64,000 nucleotides of DNA from Agrobacterium tumefaciens (GCA_017744915.1 JAGIAH010000002.1:496001-560000), one strand, 5' to 3'. Numbered from the stretch's first letter, positions 53,837 through 62,200 are shown. A program made the numbers and translations. Notes: generated by a model from the letters alone, not told the origin.

Positions 53837-55522
53837 ATGGCAGACAATCACTATGATGCGATTGTTGTCGGCTCGGGCATCAGCGGCGGCTGGGCCGCAA
53901 AGGAACTCACGCAAAAGGGCCTGAAGGTCCTGATGCTGGAGCGCGGCCGCAATATCGAGCACGTCACCGACTATCAGAATGCCGACAAGGAAGCCTGGGA
54001 TTATCCCCATCGCAACCGCGCCACGCAGGAAATGAAGGCGAAATATCCCGTCCTCAGCCGCGATTACCTGCTGGAAGAGGCAACGCTCGGCATGTGGGCC
54101 GACGAGCAGGAAACGCCCTATGTCGAGGAAAAGCGCTTCGACTGGTTCCGCGGTTATCATGTCGGCGGCCGCTCGCTGCTTTGGGGACGCCAGACCTATC
54201 GCTGGTCACAGACCGATTTCGAGGCCAATGCGAAAGACGGTATCGCCGTCGACTGGCCGATCCGCTATGAGGACGTCTCTCCCTGGTACGACTATGTCGA
54301 ACGTTTTGCCGGCATTTCCGGCAGCCGCGAGGGGCTGGATATTCTCCCTGATGGTGAGTTCCTGCCGCCCATTCCGCTTAACTTCGTCGAACAGGATGTG
54401 GCAAACCGGCTGAAAAAAGCCTTCAATGGTACGCGCCACCTCATCAATTCGCGCTGCGCCAACATTACCCAGGAGCTTCCCGATCAGGAGCGCACCCGCT
54501 GTCAGTTCCGCAACAAGTGTCGGCTGGGCTGTCCCTTCGGCGGTTATTTCAGCACGCAGGCCTCGACCCTGCCTGCGGCGGTCGCCACCGGCAATCTCAC
54601 TTTGCGGCCTTTCTCCATCGTCAAGGAAATCCTCTACGACAAGGACAAGAAGAAGGCGCGGGGTGTCGAGATCATCGATGCCGAAACCAACCTGACTTAT
54701 GAATATACCGCAGACATCATCTTCCTGAACGCCTCGACGCTGAACTCGACCTGGGTGCTGATGAATTCGGCCACCGATGTCTGGGAAGGCGGGCTCGGCA
54801 GCAGCTCCGGCGAACTCGGCCATAACGTGATGGACCACCATTTCCGCATGGGCGCCACCGGCCAGGTCGAAGGTTTCGAGGACTTCTATTTCAAGGGCCG
54901 CCGCCCGGCGGGCTTCTACATTCCGCGTTTCCGCAATACCGGCGACGACAAGCGCAAATATCTGCGTGGTTTCGGGTATCAGGGCTCCGCCAGCCGTTCG
55001 CGCTGGGAGCGGGAGATTGCCGAACTCAATATCGGCGCAGACTACAAGGAGGCGCTGACCGAGCCGGGCGGCTGGACCATCGGCATGACCGCCTTCGGTG
55101 AAATGCTGCCCTATCACGACAACCGCGTGAAATTGGATCATGAGAAGAAGGACAAATGGGGCCTTCCCGTCCTCTCCATGAATGTCGAGATGAAGCAGAA
55201 CGAACTCGACATGCGCGAAGACATGGTCAATGACGCCGTCGAGATGTTCGAGGCGGTCGGCATCAAGAACGTCAAGCCCTCTCGGGGCAGTTACGCCCCC
55301 GGCATGGGCATTCACGAAATGGGAACGGCCCGCATGGGACGCGACCCGAAAACCTCCGTCCTCAACGGCAACAATCAGGTCTGGGATGCACCCAACGTCT
55401 TTGTCACTGACGGCGCCTGCATGACCTCGGCCTCCTGCGTTAACCCGTCCTTGACCTACATGGCGCTGACGGCGCGTGCGGCCGATTTTGCCGTTTCCGA
55501 ACGCAAGAAGGGGAACCTGTGA
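53837..55522 (+). CDS. Glucoside 3-dehydrogenase large subunit (GMC flavoprotein)
   Basis: 561 residues. FAD motif AIVVGSGISGGWAAKEL near the N-terminus, a Cys-rich segment (CQFRNKCRLGCPFGGYF) that in related dehydrogenases binds a 3Fe-4S cluster, and the GMC C-terminal block (MGIHEMGTARMG; NPSLTYMALTARAADFA) with the catalytic His/Asn positions. It oxidises C3 of glucosides and disaccharides, the reaction behind the 3-ketolactose test of biovar 1 agrobacteria. It has no signal peptide; the next gene's Tat signal should carry it to the periplasm. The start is the ATG at 53837 with GGAGGAG upstream. It overlaps the small subunit by 1 bp (TGATG). Confidence 0.92.
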   Translation: MADNHYDAIVVGSGISGGWAAKELTQKGLKVLMLERGRNIEHVTDYQNADKEAWDYPHRNRATQEMKAKYPVLSRDYLLEEATLGMWADEQETPYVEEKRFDWFRGYHVGGRSLLWGRQTYRWSQTDFEANAKDGIAVDWPIRYEDVSPWYDYVERFAGISGSREGLDILPDGEFLPPIPLNFVEQDVANRLKKAFNGTRHLINSRCANITQELPDQERTRCQFRNKCRLGCPFGGYFSTQASTLPAAVATGNLTLRPFSIVKEILYDKDKKKARGVEIIDAETNLTYEYTADIIFLNASTLNSTWVLMNSATDVWEGGLGSSSGELGHNVMDHHFRMGATGQVEGFEDFYFKGRRPAGFYIPRFRNTGDDKRKYLRGFGYQGSASRSRWEREIAELNIGADYKEALTEPGGWTIGMTAFGEMLPYHDNRVKLDHEKKDKWGLPVLSMNVEMKQNELDMREDMVNDAVEMFEAVGIKNVKPSRGSYAPGMGIHEMGTARMGRDPKTSVLNGNNQVWDAPNVFVTDGACMTSASCVNPSLTYMALTARAADFAVSERKKGNL

Positions 55523-56082
55523 TGAACAGACGCGAACTCTTGAAACTGATAGCCATTGCCACGGGCATTCCCCTGATTGGCGCGGATGTCCTCACGGCTG
55601 CGGAAAACGCCGCAAAACCAGCCGGCGGCGGCCATGTGTTCAGCTCGGAGGAAATCCGCTTTCTGGACGAGGTGGCGGAGACCATCATTCCACGCACCTC
55701 CACGCCGGGTGCGAAGGATGCTGAAGTGGGTGCATTCATGGCCGTCTATGCTGCCGATTGCTACACCGACGAGCAGCGGACGCTTTTCCTTTCGGCAATC
55801 CCTGAAATAGAGAAGCGCAGCCAGGCTGACCATAAAAGGGGCTTTCTGGATCTGACGGCAGAGCAAAAGCAGGCGCTGCTTTCCGCGCTGGACAAGCAGG
55901 CCAGGGCGGAGCAGACACCGGCAAAGCCGCATGCCTTCACGCTGGTCAAGCAGCTGACATTGCTCGGCTTCTTCTCCTCGAGGATCGGAGGCACGGAAGT
56001 CCTCGTCTACGACGAGATTCCCGGTGGTTTCGAAGACCGCGTTCCCTACAAGAAGGGTACGCCCGCCTGGGGCACGACCTGA
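55522..56082 (+). CDS. Glucoside 3-dehydrogenase small subunit (gluconate 2-dehydrogenase subunit 3 family, Tat signal)
   Basis: 186 residues. The N-terminus NRRELLKLIAIATGIPLIGADV is a Tat signal. The rest is the helical gluconate 2-dehydrogenase subunit 3 fold (FSSEEIRFLDEVAETIIPRTSTPGAKDAEVGAFM...). It folds with the flavoprotein in the cytoplasm and takes it through the Tat pore ('hitchhiker'). The start overlaps the large-subunit stop (TGATG), so the two are translated in equal amounts. Confidence 0.92.
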   Translation: MNRRELLKLIAIATGIPLIGADVLTAAENAAKPAGGGHVFSSEEIRFLDEVAETIIPRTSTPGAKDAEVGAFMAVYAADCYTDEQRTLFLSAIPEIEKRSQADHKRGFLDLTAEQKQALLSALDKQARAEQTPAKPHAFTLVKQLTLLGFFSSRIGGTEVLVYDEIPGGFEDRVPYKKGTPAWGTT

Positions 56083-56096
56083 ACCGAGAACCACCG

Positions 56097-56120
56097 GCCC
56101 GTCCGCATTTGCGGGCGGGC
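56097..56120 (+). terminator. Stem-loop between small subunit and cytochrome c genes
   Basis: A 10-bp stem GCCCGTCCGC/GCGGGCGGGC (one G-T pair) with an ATTT loop, then TGTATTC. It may act as a partial attenuator before the cytochrome gene. Confidence 0.5.
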
Positions 56121-56151
56121 TGTATTCATGCGGCAAGACAAGGATGACATG

Positions 56152-56547
56152 ATGCGCAAGACACTCATCATCGCGGCGGCAATGCTGACCGCAAGCACCG
56201 TTCCCGCTCTTTCGGAGGGCGATGTTGCCAAGGGGGAGGCGGTCTTCAAGCGCTGTTCCGCCTGTCACGCCATCGGCGAGGGCGCGAAAAACAGGGTCGG
56301 CCCGCAACTTAACGGCATCATCGGCCGTGCAGCAGGCGGTGTGCCTGACTATACTTATTCGGCTGCGATGAAAAAAGCGGGCGAGGACGGGCTCGTCTGG
56401 ACGCCGGAAGAATTGCGGGATTTCCTCAGCGCGCCAAAGAAGAAGATACCCGGCAATAAGATGGCGCTGGCCGGTATCAGCAAGCCGGAAGATCTGGACA
56501 ATCTGATCGCCTATATCGAAAGCGCAGCTTCAAAGCCCGCTGAGTAA
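56152..56547 (+). CDS. Cytochrome c electron acceptor of glucoside 3-dehydrogenase
   Basis: 131 residues with a Sec signal peptide (LIIAAAMLTASTVPALSEG) and a class I c-type cytochrome: haem site CSACH, then GPQLNGIIGRAAG and the distal Met in KIPGNKMALAGI. It takes electrons from the flavoprotein in the periplasm and passes them to the respiratory chain. AAGGA lies 7 nt before ATG 56152; the preceding ATG (56149) is an alternative. It is the last gene of the dehydrogenase unit. Confidence 0.93.
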   Translation: MRKTLIIAAAMLTASTVPALSEGDVAKGEAVFKRCSACHAIGEGAKNRVGPQLNGIIGRAAGGVPDYTYSAAMKKAGEDGLVWTPEELRDFLSAPKKKIPGNKMALAGISKPEDLDNLIAYIESAASKPAE

Positions 56548-56619
56548 GAGCTGCCGGGCGGCCCGGTCGAGGTGCGGCCCTTGGCGAAGGCCAAGCATGT
56601 GAAGGCAGGCGTCTACACC

Positions 56620-57327
56620 CTACACTTGGCTGGTTTCGCCTTCCGCCAGCTGGGCAAGGCCCGGTAGATTGCAGACCAGAAGTTTCTGCCGCCCGCCCTG
56701 CACCAGCCCCTTGCTCTCCCAGCTGGAAAGGATGCGGGAAACGGTGTGCAGCGTCGTGCCGGTCATTTCGGCTATATCCTGACGCGAGATCGGGAAGTCG
56801 ATACGGATACCGTCCAGCTCCTTGCGGCCCGCCTGCTGCGAAAGGCGCAGCACGGCGTGCGCTACCCGGCGCTCCACTTCCTGCGTCGACATCTCGCGGA
56901 TGCGGGTATGGGCTTCCTCTAGACGCTGGCCGATCGTCTGCATGGCCGAGACGGCAAGATGCGGGTTCTGCTCGACGAATTGCGGCCAGAGGTCCGTCTG
57001 CCAGGACAGGATAACGCTTTCGGCCGCCGTCGTGGCGGTGCCGGGATAATCCGACCTTTGCAGCGCCCTGGCGAAACCGAAGAGATCGCCGGGATGCACA
57101 ACGCGCACGATGATCTGCTGGCCGTCATGGGTCACCTGCGTCACCTTCAGGCGGCCGTGAATGAGCAGGAAAAAATGCGTGGCTGACTGGCCCTGCTCGA
57201 AAATGGCTTCGCCCGGCGGTACCAGCCGGGATGTGGCGTGGGTCAGCAGTCCGTCCAGCTCATCGTCGGCCATCTTGGCAAACAAGGCCAGCGACCGGAT
57301 GACGCTTCGGTCAATCTTCACTTGCAC
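56620..57327 (-). CDS. nnrR: Crp/Fnr family regulator, NnrR-like
   Basis: 235 residues. An N-terminal cyclic-nucleotide-binding-like beta roll (VPPGEAIFEQGQSATHFFLLIHGRLKV, VVHPGDLFGFA) and a C-terminal HTH (ISRQDIAEMTGTTLHTVSRILSSWESKGLV). There is no N-terminal Cys cluster, so it is not an oxygen-sensing FNR; it fits the NnrR/DNR group that senses nitric oxide and turns on nir and nor genes. Its place at the edge of the nirK-nirV-nnrS-norD block supports this. Two FNR-like boxes lie upstream of it (57434-57447, 57461-57474). It starts at GTG 57327 (GAGAGG overlaps); a GTG 6 bp later is possible. Confidence 0.82.
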   Translation of the reverse strand: MQVKIDRSVIRSLALFAKMADDELDGLLTHATSRLVPPGEAIFEQGQSATHFFLLIHGRLKVTQVTHDGQQIIVRVVHPGDLFGFARALQRSDYPGTATTAAESVILSWQTDLWPQFVEQNPHLAVSAMQTIGQRLEEAHTRIREMSTQEVERRVAHAVLRLSQQAGRKELDGIRIDFPISRQDIAEMTGTTLHTVSRILSSWESKGLVQGGRQKLLVCNLPGLAQLAEGETSQV

Positions 57328-57433
57328 CCTCTCCGGTGATTGGCCGCCGCCTCGGTTCCCGCAATGGGCAACCGGGTGTCGGCCTTTTCTGTATCTTCAC
57401 AATACAGCACTATCACCGGCTGAAGAAGATCAA

Positions 57434-57447
57434 ATGATATGAATCAA
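57434..57447. promoter_or_regulatory. FNR/NnrR-type box upstream of nnrR
   Basis: ATGATATGAATCAA matches TTGAT-N4-ATCAA at 9 of 10 fixed positions. It lies 107 bp before the nnrR start codon. Confidence 0.6.
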
Positions 57448-57460
57448 CCGATTGTTTTAA

Positions 57461-57474
57461 TTGACAATTATCAA
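57461..57474. promoter_or_regulatory. Second FNR/NnrR-type box upstream of nnrR
   Basis: TTGACAATTATCAA matches TTGAT-N4-ATCAA at 9 of 10 fixed positions. It overlaps the nirV stop codon and lies 27 bp from the first box, centre to centre. Confidence 0.6.
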
Positions 57475-58388
57475 GAAAATAGAGTGCTGCCGCGGAGCTT
57501 CTCGACAAGCGGCGCATACCACCTCGTATCCTTCACGAGCCTGAAGCCGAGATTATCCGGCGGCACGCCGACGGCGCAGCCGCCGCTTTTCGGGTTTTTG
57601 ACGAAAGCGCTCATCGCCGCCCGGTGTTTTCCCGAAGCGACGGGAATGCCGCAGGCGGCGGCGGTGTCGACCACGTTGCCATCCTTGCCGAGCGTCACAC
57701 GGTGGCTGCAGCTCGAGGTCCATTCCCAGATATTGCCACCGAAATCGGCAAGGCCATATTCGTTTTCGCCGAAGCTGCCATAGGATTGCGGAACGGGATT
57801 ACCCGCCGCCTTGCGGCTGGTCTGCCGCTCGTAATCCGCCAGCCAGCGCAAAGCGGGGTTTGCACTGTCCGCAGCCACGCCAAGCGTCTCATCCGGGAAA
57901 AGTGATCCGGCGGCGAAGGCAAGTTCAGCGTCGCTCGGCAGGCGCCAGACAGCGCCTGTCCGCTCGCTCAGCCATTTTGCATAGGCGCGGGCGTCATCCT
58001 GGCTGATGCCGGTTGCCGGTATCTCGCCGCCGACCGGAGCGGCAAAGCCGGGTTCCGGCTGCTGACAGCCACCTTCCGCCACGCAGCGCGCATAATCCGC
58101 GCTCGATACCTGATATTTCATGATCGTCAGATTTTGCCGCATCGTCACGTCGACCATCGGGCCATCGACGGCATAGCCATTGCGGAAATATTCGCCCTCC
58201 GCCCGATAGGTGAAACTGTGTGCTGGCACGGTGACGACCTGCGGTGCCGTCATGGCCGCGCGGACATCAGCGCCGTTGCGGATGATCCCGGACTGGAAAC
58301 CGATGGCCGTTGCCAGCAGCGTTGCAATCGAGAGCGGCAAAAGAAACGAGACGGCATTTGGGAAGTGGCTGTTGCCGGGAATGCCCAT
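57471..58388 (-). CDS. nirV: NirV, formylglycine-generating-enzyme-like protein of the nitrite reductase locus
   Basis: 305 residues. An N-terminal hydrophobic segment (AVSFLLPLSIATLLATAIGF) suggests membrane anchoring or export. The rest is a SUMF1/FGE domain (MKYQVSSADYARCVAEGG, WRLPSDAELAFAAGS, FGENEYGLADFGGNIWEWTSSC, FRLVKDTRWY). NirV regularly accompanies nirK; its role is thought to be maturation or support of nitrite reductase but is not settled. The start ATG 58388 has a weak ribosome site; a TTG at 58418 is the alternative. It follows nirK after 110 bp with a hairpin in between. Confidence 0.9.
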   Translation of the reverse strand: MGIPGNSHFPNAVSFLLPLSIATLLATAIGFQSGIIRNGADVRAAMTAPQVVTVPAHSFTYRAEGEYFRNGYAVDGPMVDVTMRQNLTIMKYQVSSADYARCVAEGGCQQPEPGFAAPVGGEIPATGISQDDARAYAKWLSERTGAVWRLPSDAELAFAAGSLFPDETLGVAADSANPALRWLADYERQTSRKAAGNPVPQSYGSFGENEYGLADFGGNIWEWTSSCSHRVTLGKDGNVVDTAAACGIPVASGKHRAAMSAFVKNPKSGGCAVGVPPDNLGFRLVKDTRWYAPLVEKLRGSTLFS

Positions 58389-58456
58389 GGGAACCTGCCT
58401 GCGTCGTGGAGACGCCAAAGTTCGGGCCTGCCTTCAGGCCGCAGAGAGCGGAAGGG

Positions 58457-58490
58457 GGAGCGCGCCGAGCCGCTGGCGGCGGCGCGCTCC
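58457..58490 (-). terminator. Hairpin between nirK and nirV
   Basis: A perfect 11-bp stem GGAGCGCGCCG/CGGCGCGCTCC with a 12-nt loop lies 8 nt after the nirK stop. Without a T-run it probably protects the nirK 3' end or attenuates nirV. Confidence 0.55.
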
Positions 58491-58498
58491 GGTTTGCG

Positions 58499-59641
58499 TC
58501 AGATGCTCGACGGGGCAAGCACCGCCTGCATCAGGTTGTTGTTCCACTCACCCGTCACCTTGAAGTGGGCGGCCGCGCCCAGTTCGAAGGCTTCGATGAG
58601 GTTGTGGTTGACATAGGCATAGATGCCGGGCTGCTCGAAGGTGTAGAAGGCCGCGCCCGCCGTGCCGCCGGGAATGAACCAGGTTTCCTGGTCGAGATCC
58701 GGCGGGTTGCGGAACTTGCCCGTTGCCCAGACATAATCGCCATGGCCGCCGATGAGGTGCGGACGGGTATCACGGTTTGCCTGCGAATGGACGATCAGCA
58801 CCTTTTCGCCAACGGCAGCCTGAAGGGCGTGTTCCCCCGTCAGGGCACCGACTGCGCCGTTGAAGACGATGTGGCTCGGTGTCAGCTTGCGCATCACCTC
58901 CAGCGTGTCGGCCATGGCGTCGCCGGCGCTTTCATATTTCTTGAAGTTGCCGTTCTCGTCACGCGGGATGTAGAAGTCCTGCTCGCCGACATAATAGACC
59001 TTGTCATAAACAAGCTCCTTGCCGTGGCCGTCCGTCAGGCCCTCACGCGGCAGCACCATGATCGCGCCATTCATGCCCGAGGTAACGTGCCACGGCACCA
59101 TGCCGGGAGGTGCGCAGTGATAGACGAAGACGCCGGCCTTGGTGGCCTTGAAGCGCAGGATCGCCTTCTCACCGGGGTTGACGATGGTGAGCCCGCCGCC
59201 GCCGAGCGCGCCGGTGGCCGAGTGAAAATCGATATTGTGCTGCAGCTCATTGGTATCGGGGTTGATGAGAGTCAGTTCGACATAGTCGTCCTGATGCACC
59301 ACCATCAGAGGCCCGGGAACCGAGCCGTTGAAGGTCATGGCGTGGACCTCGGTGCCCTTGTCATCGAGGATCATCTTCTGCTCTTTGATCGTGAGTGTGA
59401 ACTCGACGATCTTCGGTCCGCCTTCGGCTTTCTGCGTGTGGGCATGCACGAAGGGCGGTTTGACGAGATCAACTTTTACGCGAGGCAGCGCTGCAATCTC
59501 AGCGCTCGTCAATGGCTTGGCTGCGGCCTTCTTTTCCTCTGCCGCGCTCGCTGCCGATGGCATGATGACGGGAGCTATAGCCCCTGCAAATGCTGCGCCT
59601 GCGAGAATATTACGCCGTGTGATGTGGAAGGTTTCCGTCAT
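58499..59641 (-). CDS. nirK: Copper-containing nitrite reductase NirK
   Basis: 380 residues. Tat signal ([27 protein letters not shown]). Copper sites are complete: [10 protein letters not shown] gives the type 1 His, catalytic Asp and type 2 His; [16 protein letters not shown] gives type 2 His, type 1 Cys, His and Met; HGDYVW and NHNLIEAFE give the catalytic and last type 2 His. It reduces nitrite to nitric oxide in the periplasm. It starts at ATG 59641 (a second ATG at 59644 is as good); AGGAG is upstream. An FNR/NnrR box lies 80 bp before it. It is divergent from nnrS. Confidence 0.97.
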   Translation of the reverse strand: MTETFHITRRNILAGAAFAGAIAPVIMPSAASAAEEKKAAAKPLTSAEIAALPRVKVDLVKPPFVHAHTQKAEGGPKIVEFTLTIKEQKMILDDKGTEVHAMTFNGSVPGPLMVVHQDDYVELTLINPDTNELQHNIDFHSATGALGGGGLTIVNPGEKAILRFKATKAGVFVYHCAPPGMVPWHVTSGMNGAIMVLPREGLTDGHGKELVYDKVYYVGEQDFYIPRDENGNFKKYESAGDAMADTLEVMRKLTPSHIVFNGAVGALTGEHALQAAVGEKVLIVHSQANRDTRPHLIGGHGDYVWATGKFRNPPDLDQETWFIPGGTAGAAFYTFEQPGIYAYVNHNLIEAFELGAAAHFKVTGEWNNNLMQAVLAPSSI

Positions 59642-59720
59642 CATTCTTCTCCTATCCCTCTTGGGGCAGAGCATGTTTCGCTCTGTCACAGCATTTGTAG
59701 CGAAGGGACGGAAATACAAT

Positions 59721-59734
59721 TTGAGATGGAGCAA
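59721..59734. promoter_or_regulatory. FNR/NnrR-type box upstream of nirK
   Basis: TTGAGATGGAGCAA keeps TTG-N8-CAA. Its centre is 87 bp before the nirK start, a usual distance for an activator site at about -41. It may also serve the divergent nnrS. Confidence 0.55.
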
Positions 59735-59839
59735 ACTTCGCTTTCGGCACCCTGCGACATTTTGGCAGGCGGCTGAAGGCCGGTGTGGAAGCGTCGCACC
59801 GCCTCTTTGCCTGTTCGCAAAGAAGTCGGACGGGCTTGG

Positions 59840-59859
59840 GTCTAGACATATGTCAAGAC
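59840..59859. promoter_or_regulatory. Imperfect dyad just upstream of nnrS
   Basis: Inverted 10-bp arms (GTCTAGACAT, ATGTCAAGAC; 9 of 10 pairs) meet at a central CATATG, ending 18 bp before the nnrS start. The factor is unknown; it does not match TTG-N8-CAA. Confidence 0.35.
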
Positions 59860-59877
59860 CAAGCAAGGAGCATTATA

Positions 59878-61110
59878 ATGAGTGGCAGCGAAACCGTTCT
59901 CACAGAAGGGCGCAGCCGGCCAAAGGGCGGCATTCCAAGAGGGCTGGCGCGCACCGGCCCGGTTGTCTTTTCTTACGGCTTCCGGCCGTTCTTCCTCGGC
60001 GGCGCCCTCTGGGCCATCGTGGCGATGGTGTTGTGGATCGCAGCCCTTTCCGGCTTCGTCGACCTTGGCGGGGATTATGGCGCGCCGAACTGGCATGCCC
60101 ATGAGATGCTGTTCGGTTTCGCCTCGGCGGTGCTGGCCGGTTTTCTCCTGACGGCCGTGCCGAACTGGACGGGGCGGCTGCCGGTATCGGGCAAACCGCT
60201 GGTCTGGCTGTTTGCGCTCTGGTGCGCCGGCCGGCTTTTCCTGCTTGTGCCGGATCAGGTGGGTGTGGTCACCGCCGCAGCCGTCGACGGGTTGTTCCTG
60301 CCGGCACTTCTGGCGATCTGCGCGCGCGAGGTCATTGCCGGGCGCAAATGGAAAGACCTGAAGGTGCTGGGCGGACTACTGGCGCTTTCCGTCGCCAACA
60401 TCGTATTCCACGTTGCCGCGATTGGCGGCGATCACAGCCAAATCGCGACCCGCCTTGCCGTCTCGGCCTATACCGTGCTTGTCATCATCGTCGGCGGCCG
60501 CATCGTGCCGAGCTTCACCCGCAACTGGCTGAATCGTTTTGGCCGCACGGATTTCCCCGTGCCCTATAATGGCTTCGACACCGCCGCCATCCTCACCGGC
60601 ATCGCGGCGCTGGCCGTCTGGACAATAGAACCCGAAAGCATCGTGGCAGTACCAATGGCGCTTCTGGCGGCGTTCATGCACGCCGTGCGTCTGATCCGCT
60701 GGCGCGGCTGGACGACATGGCCGGAGCAGGTGCTGGTGGTGCTGCATGTGGCCTATGCCTTCATTCCCGTCGGTTTCATTACCATAGCGCTGACGGCTCT
60801 TAACGTTATGGATACACGCTCCGTCCTGCATGTCTTCACCGTCGGCGTTATCGGCTGCATGATGCTTGCGGTGATGACGAGAGCGAGCCTTGGCCATACC
60901 GGGCGCAAGCTTGCGGCCAGCAGGGTCACCATCGCCGCGTACGTGGCGCTGATCGCCTGCGCGCTGCTGAGACCGGCAGCCGAGTTCTTCCCCGGTGCGA
61001 TGATGCATCTCTACGCTTGCTCGGCCCTCTTCTGGATCGTGGGCTTCGGTCTCTTCTGCATTGAATATGGGCCGATCCTGATGCGCGAGCGCAAACCGCT
61101 GAAAGCCTAG
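59878..61110 (+). CDS. nnrS: NnrS family heme/copper membrane protein
   Basis: 410 residues with about 12 hydrophobic helices. Family blocks: FSYGFRPFFLGGALWA, NWHAHEMLFGFASAVLAGFLLTAVPNWTG, IVGGRIVPSFTRNWL, GVIGCMMLAVMTRASLGHTGR. NnrS proteins bind haem and copper and ease nitric oxide stress during denitrification. ATG 59878 has AAGGAG upstream. It is divergent from nirK and ends at a 17-bp-stem terminator. Confidence 0.95.
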   Translation: MSGSETVLTEGRSRPKGGIPRGLARTGPVVFSYGFRPFFLGGALWAIVAMVLWIAALSGFVDLGGDYGAPNWHAHEMLFGFASAVLAGFLLTAVPNWTGRLPVSGKPLVWLFALWCAGRLFLLVPDQVGVVTAAAVDGLFLPALLAICAREVIAGRKWKDLKVLGGLLALSVANIVFHVAAIGGDHSQIATRLAVSAYTVLVIIVGGRIVPSFTRNWLNRFGRTDFPVPYNGFDTAAILTGIAALAVWTIEPESIVAVPMALLAAFMHAVRLIRWRGWTTWPEQVLVVLHVAYAFIPVGFITIALTALNVMDTRSVLHVFTVGVIGCMMLAVMTRASLGHTGRKLAASRVTIAAYVALIACALLRPAAEFFPGAMMHLYACSALFWIVGFGLFCIEYGPILMRERKPLKA

Positions 61111-61130
61111 ATTGCTTGCGACGCCGCCAA

Positions 61131-61169
61131 AACGAAACGCCCCGGAAGCAATTTCCGGGGCGTTTCGTT
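61131..61169. terminator. Strong bidirectional terminator between nnrS and DUF2249 genes
   Basis: A perfect 17-bp stem (61131-61147 with 61153-61169) and 5-nt loop. The sides are A-rich/T-rich (AACGAAAC, GTTTCGTT), so it can serve both convergent transcripts. Confidence 0.9.
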
Positions 61170-61190
61170 TCCTGGGATTTGATATCTGGC

Positions 61191-61724
61191 TTAATGTGCG
61201 CCGGCACCGGCGCGGATGAAGATGCGAAACGCCGTGCGCGCCTCGTCGAAATTGCCGGCCCATTGATGGCCCCGGGCCAGAAGCTCCGGGTAAAGAAAGG
61301 TCGGCTCCTGCGGCATCAGCACGAAGATCACGGCGCCCGGCGGAAGGCGATCCAGCGCTGCAAGCGTGCGGCTCGCCTGGCCTTCGGCCGTCTCATCGCT
61401 GAGATCGAGATAGATGACCGGGTCCGGCCATATCTGCGGTTCCTCGGCATTGCCCGCAAGAGCCGGCGAAACGGAAATCTGCTCGGTTTCACTGGGTTGC
61501 GGGGTGAACAGCACTTCCCAGTCGCCGCCGCCGATTTCCCTGACCTGATGGTCGAAACCGCGCTCGGCCATCACCTTGAACAGCGGAACGGGCCGGAAGG
61601 TGGCGTATAATCGCAGCGCCTCACCGGGAGCAAGCCCGGCCACGGCTTCCATGATGGCCGGAAAGGGCTCGCCGCCGCTCTCTAAAAGCGGCCTGACATC
61701 GAGTTCCCTGATCATTTCCGTCAT
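61191..61724 (-). CDS. DUF2249 domain protein (two domains)
   Basis: 177 residues with two DUF2249-like halves: DVRPLLESGGEPFPAIMEAVAGLAPGEALRLYATFRPVPLFKVMAERG, and YLDLSDETAEGQASRTLAALDRLPPGAVIFVLMP. DUF2249 proteins are TusA-like folds often found next to denitrification genes; their role is unknown. It lies 78 bp after the smaller DUF2249 gene on the same strand, probably one transcript from norD's direction or from the box at 62201. Confidence 0.88.
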   Translation of the reverse strand: MTEMIRELDVRPLLESGGEPFPAIMEAVAGLAPGEALRLYATFRPVPLFKVMAERGFDHQVREIGGGDWEVLFTPQPSETEQISVSPALAGNAEEPQIWPDPVIYLDLSDETAEGQASRTLAALDRLPPGAVIFVLMPQEPTFLYPELLARGHQWAGNFDEARTAFRIFIRAGAGAH

Positions 61725-61802
61725 TACATCACCTCATCTGTCGGCTGGCGGCGGCAAGGGCCGTCCGCCAGAGGTCTTTTCACCATGCCGCAGGGGCAGG
61801 GG

Positions 61803-62108
61803 TCAATGTTCGGAACCGCAGCAGCATTCGCAGCCGGACATGTCGTCCTCGGAACCTTCGGCCTGTTCTTCCAGCCGGCCGATATCGAGACGCCAGACTT
61901 CCGGGCCCTGTTCGAGATATTCCCAGCCGAACTGGCCTGGGAAATTGGTGGCCAGCTGGTAGAGCAGGGGGCGGGGATCGTGATCGCTGGTGATCTGCAG
62001 CGATTGACCCTCGGTCAACGCACCAAGCGCACCGAAAATGCGCGGATGGCGTTCGCGATGCGGGATGATGCGCACATCTATATTGGTTGCGGTCTGGGCT
62101 TCGGACAT
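61803..62108 (-). CDS. DUF2249 domain protein with Cys-rich tail
   Basis: 101 residues. A single DUF2249 domain (DVRIIPHRERHPRIFGALGALTEGQSLQITSDHDPRPLLYQLATNFPGQFGWEYLEQGPEVWRLDI), then a C-terminal tail CECCCGSEH that looks like a metal site. The start is the ATG at 62108; a longer frame to 62201 lacks support. An FNR/NnrR-like box TTGTCGCCGCGCAA (62201-62214) lies upstream. Metal delivery to Nir or Nor is an attractive guess, not shown. Confidence 0.88.
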   Translation of the reverse strand: MSEAQTATNIDVRIIPHRERHPRIFGALGALTEGQSLQITSDHDPRPLLYQLATNFPGQFGWEYLEQGPEVWRLDIGRLEEQAEGSEDDMSGCECCCGSEH

Positions 62109-62200
62109 AGGCTGGCTCCACGGCCGCAGATGGAATGATGTCCGGCGGTGCGGCCGGCCGGCGGACTGGAAAAACCTATCCGCCGGGCGGTCGGGAGACA

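Noticed and set aside
59840-59859. The dyad before nnrS read as an FNR box
   Set aside because: It has no TTG-N8-CAA spacing; kept only as an unassigned dyad.
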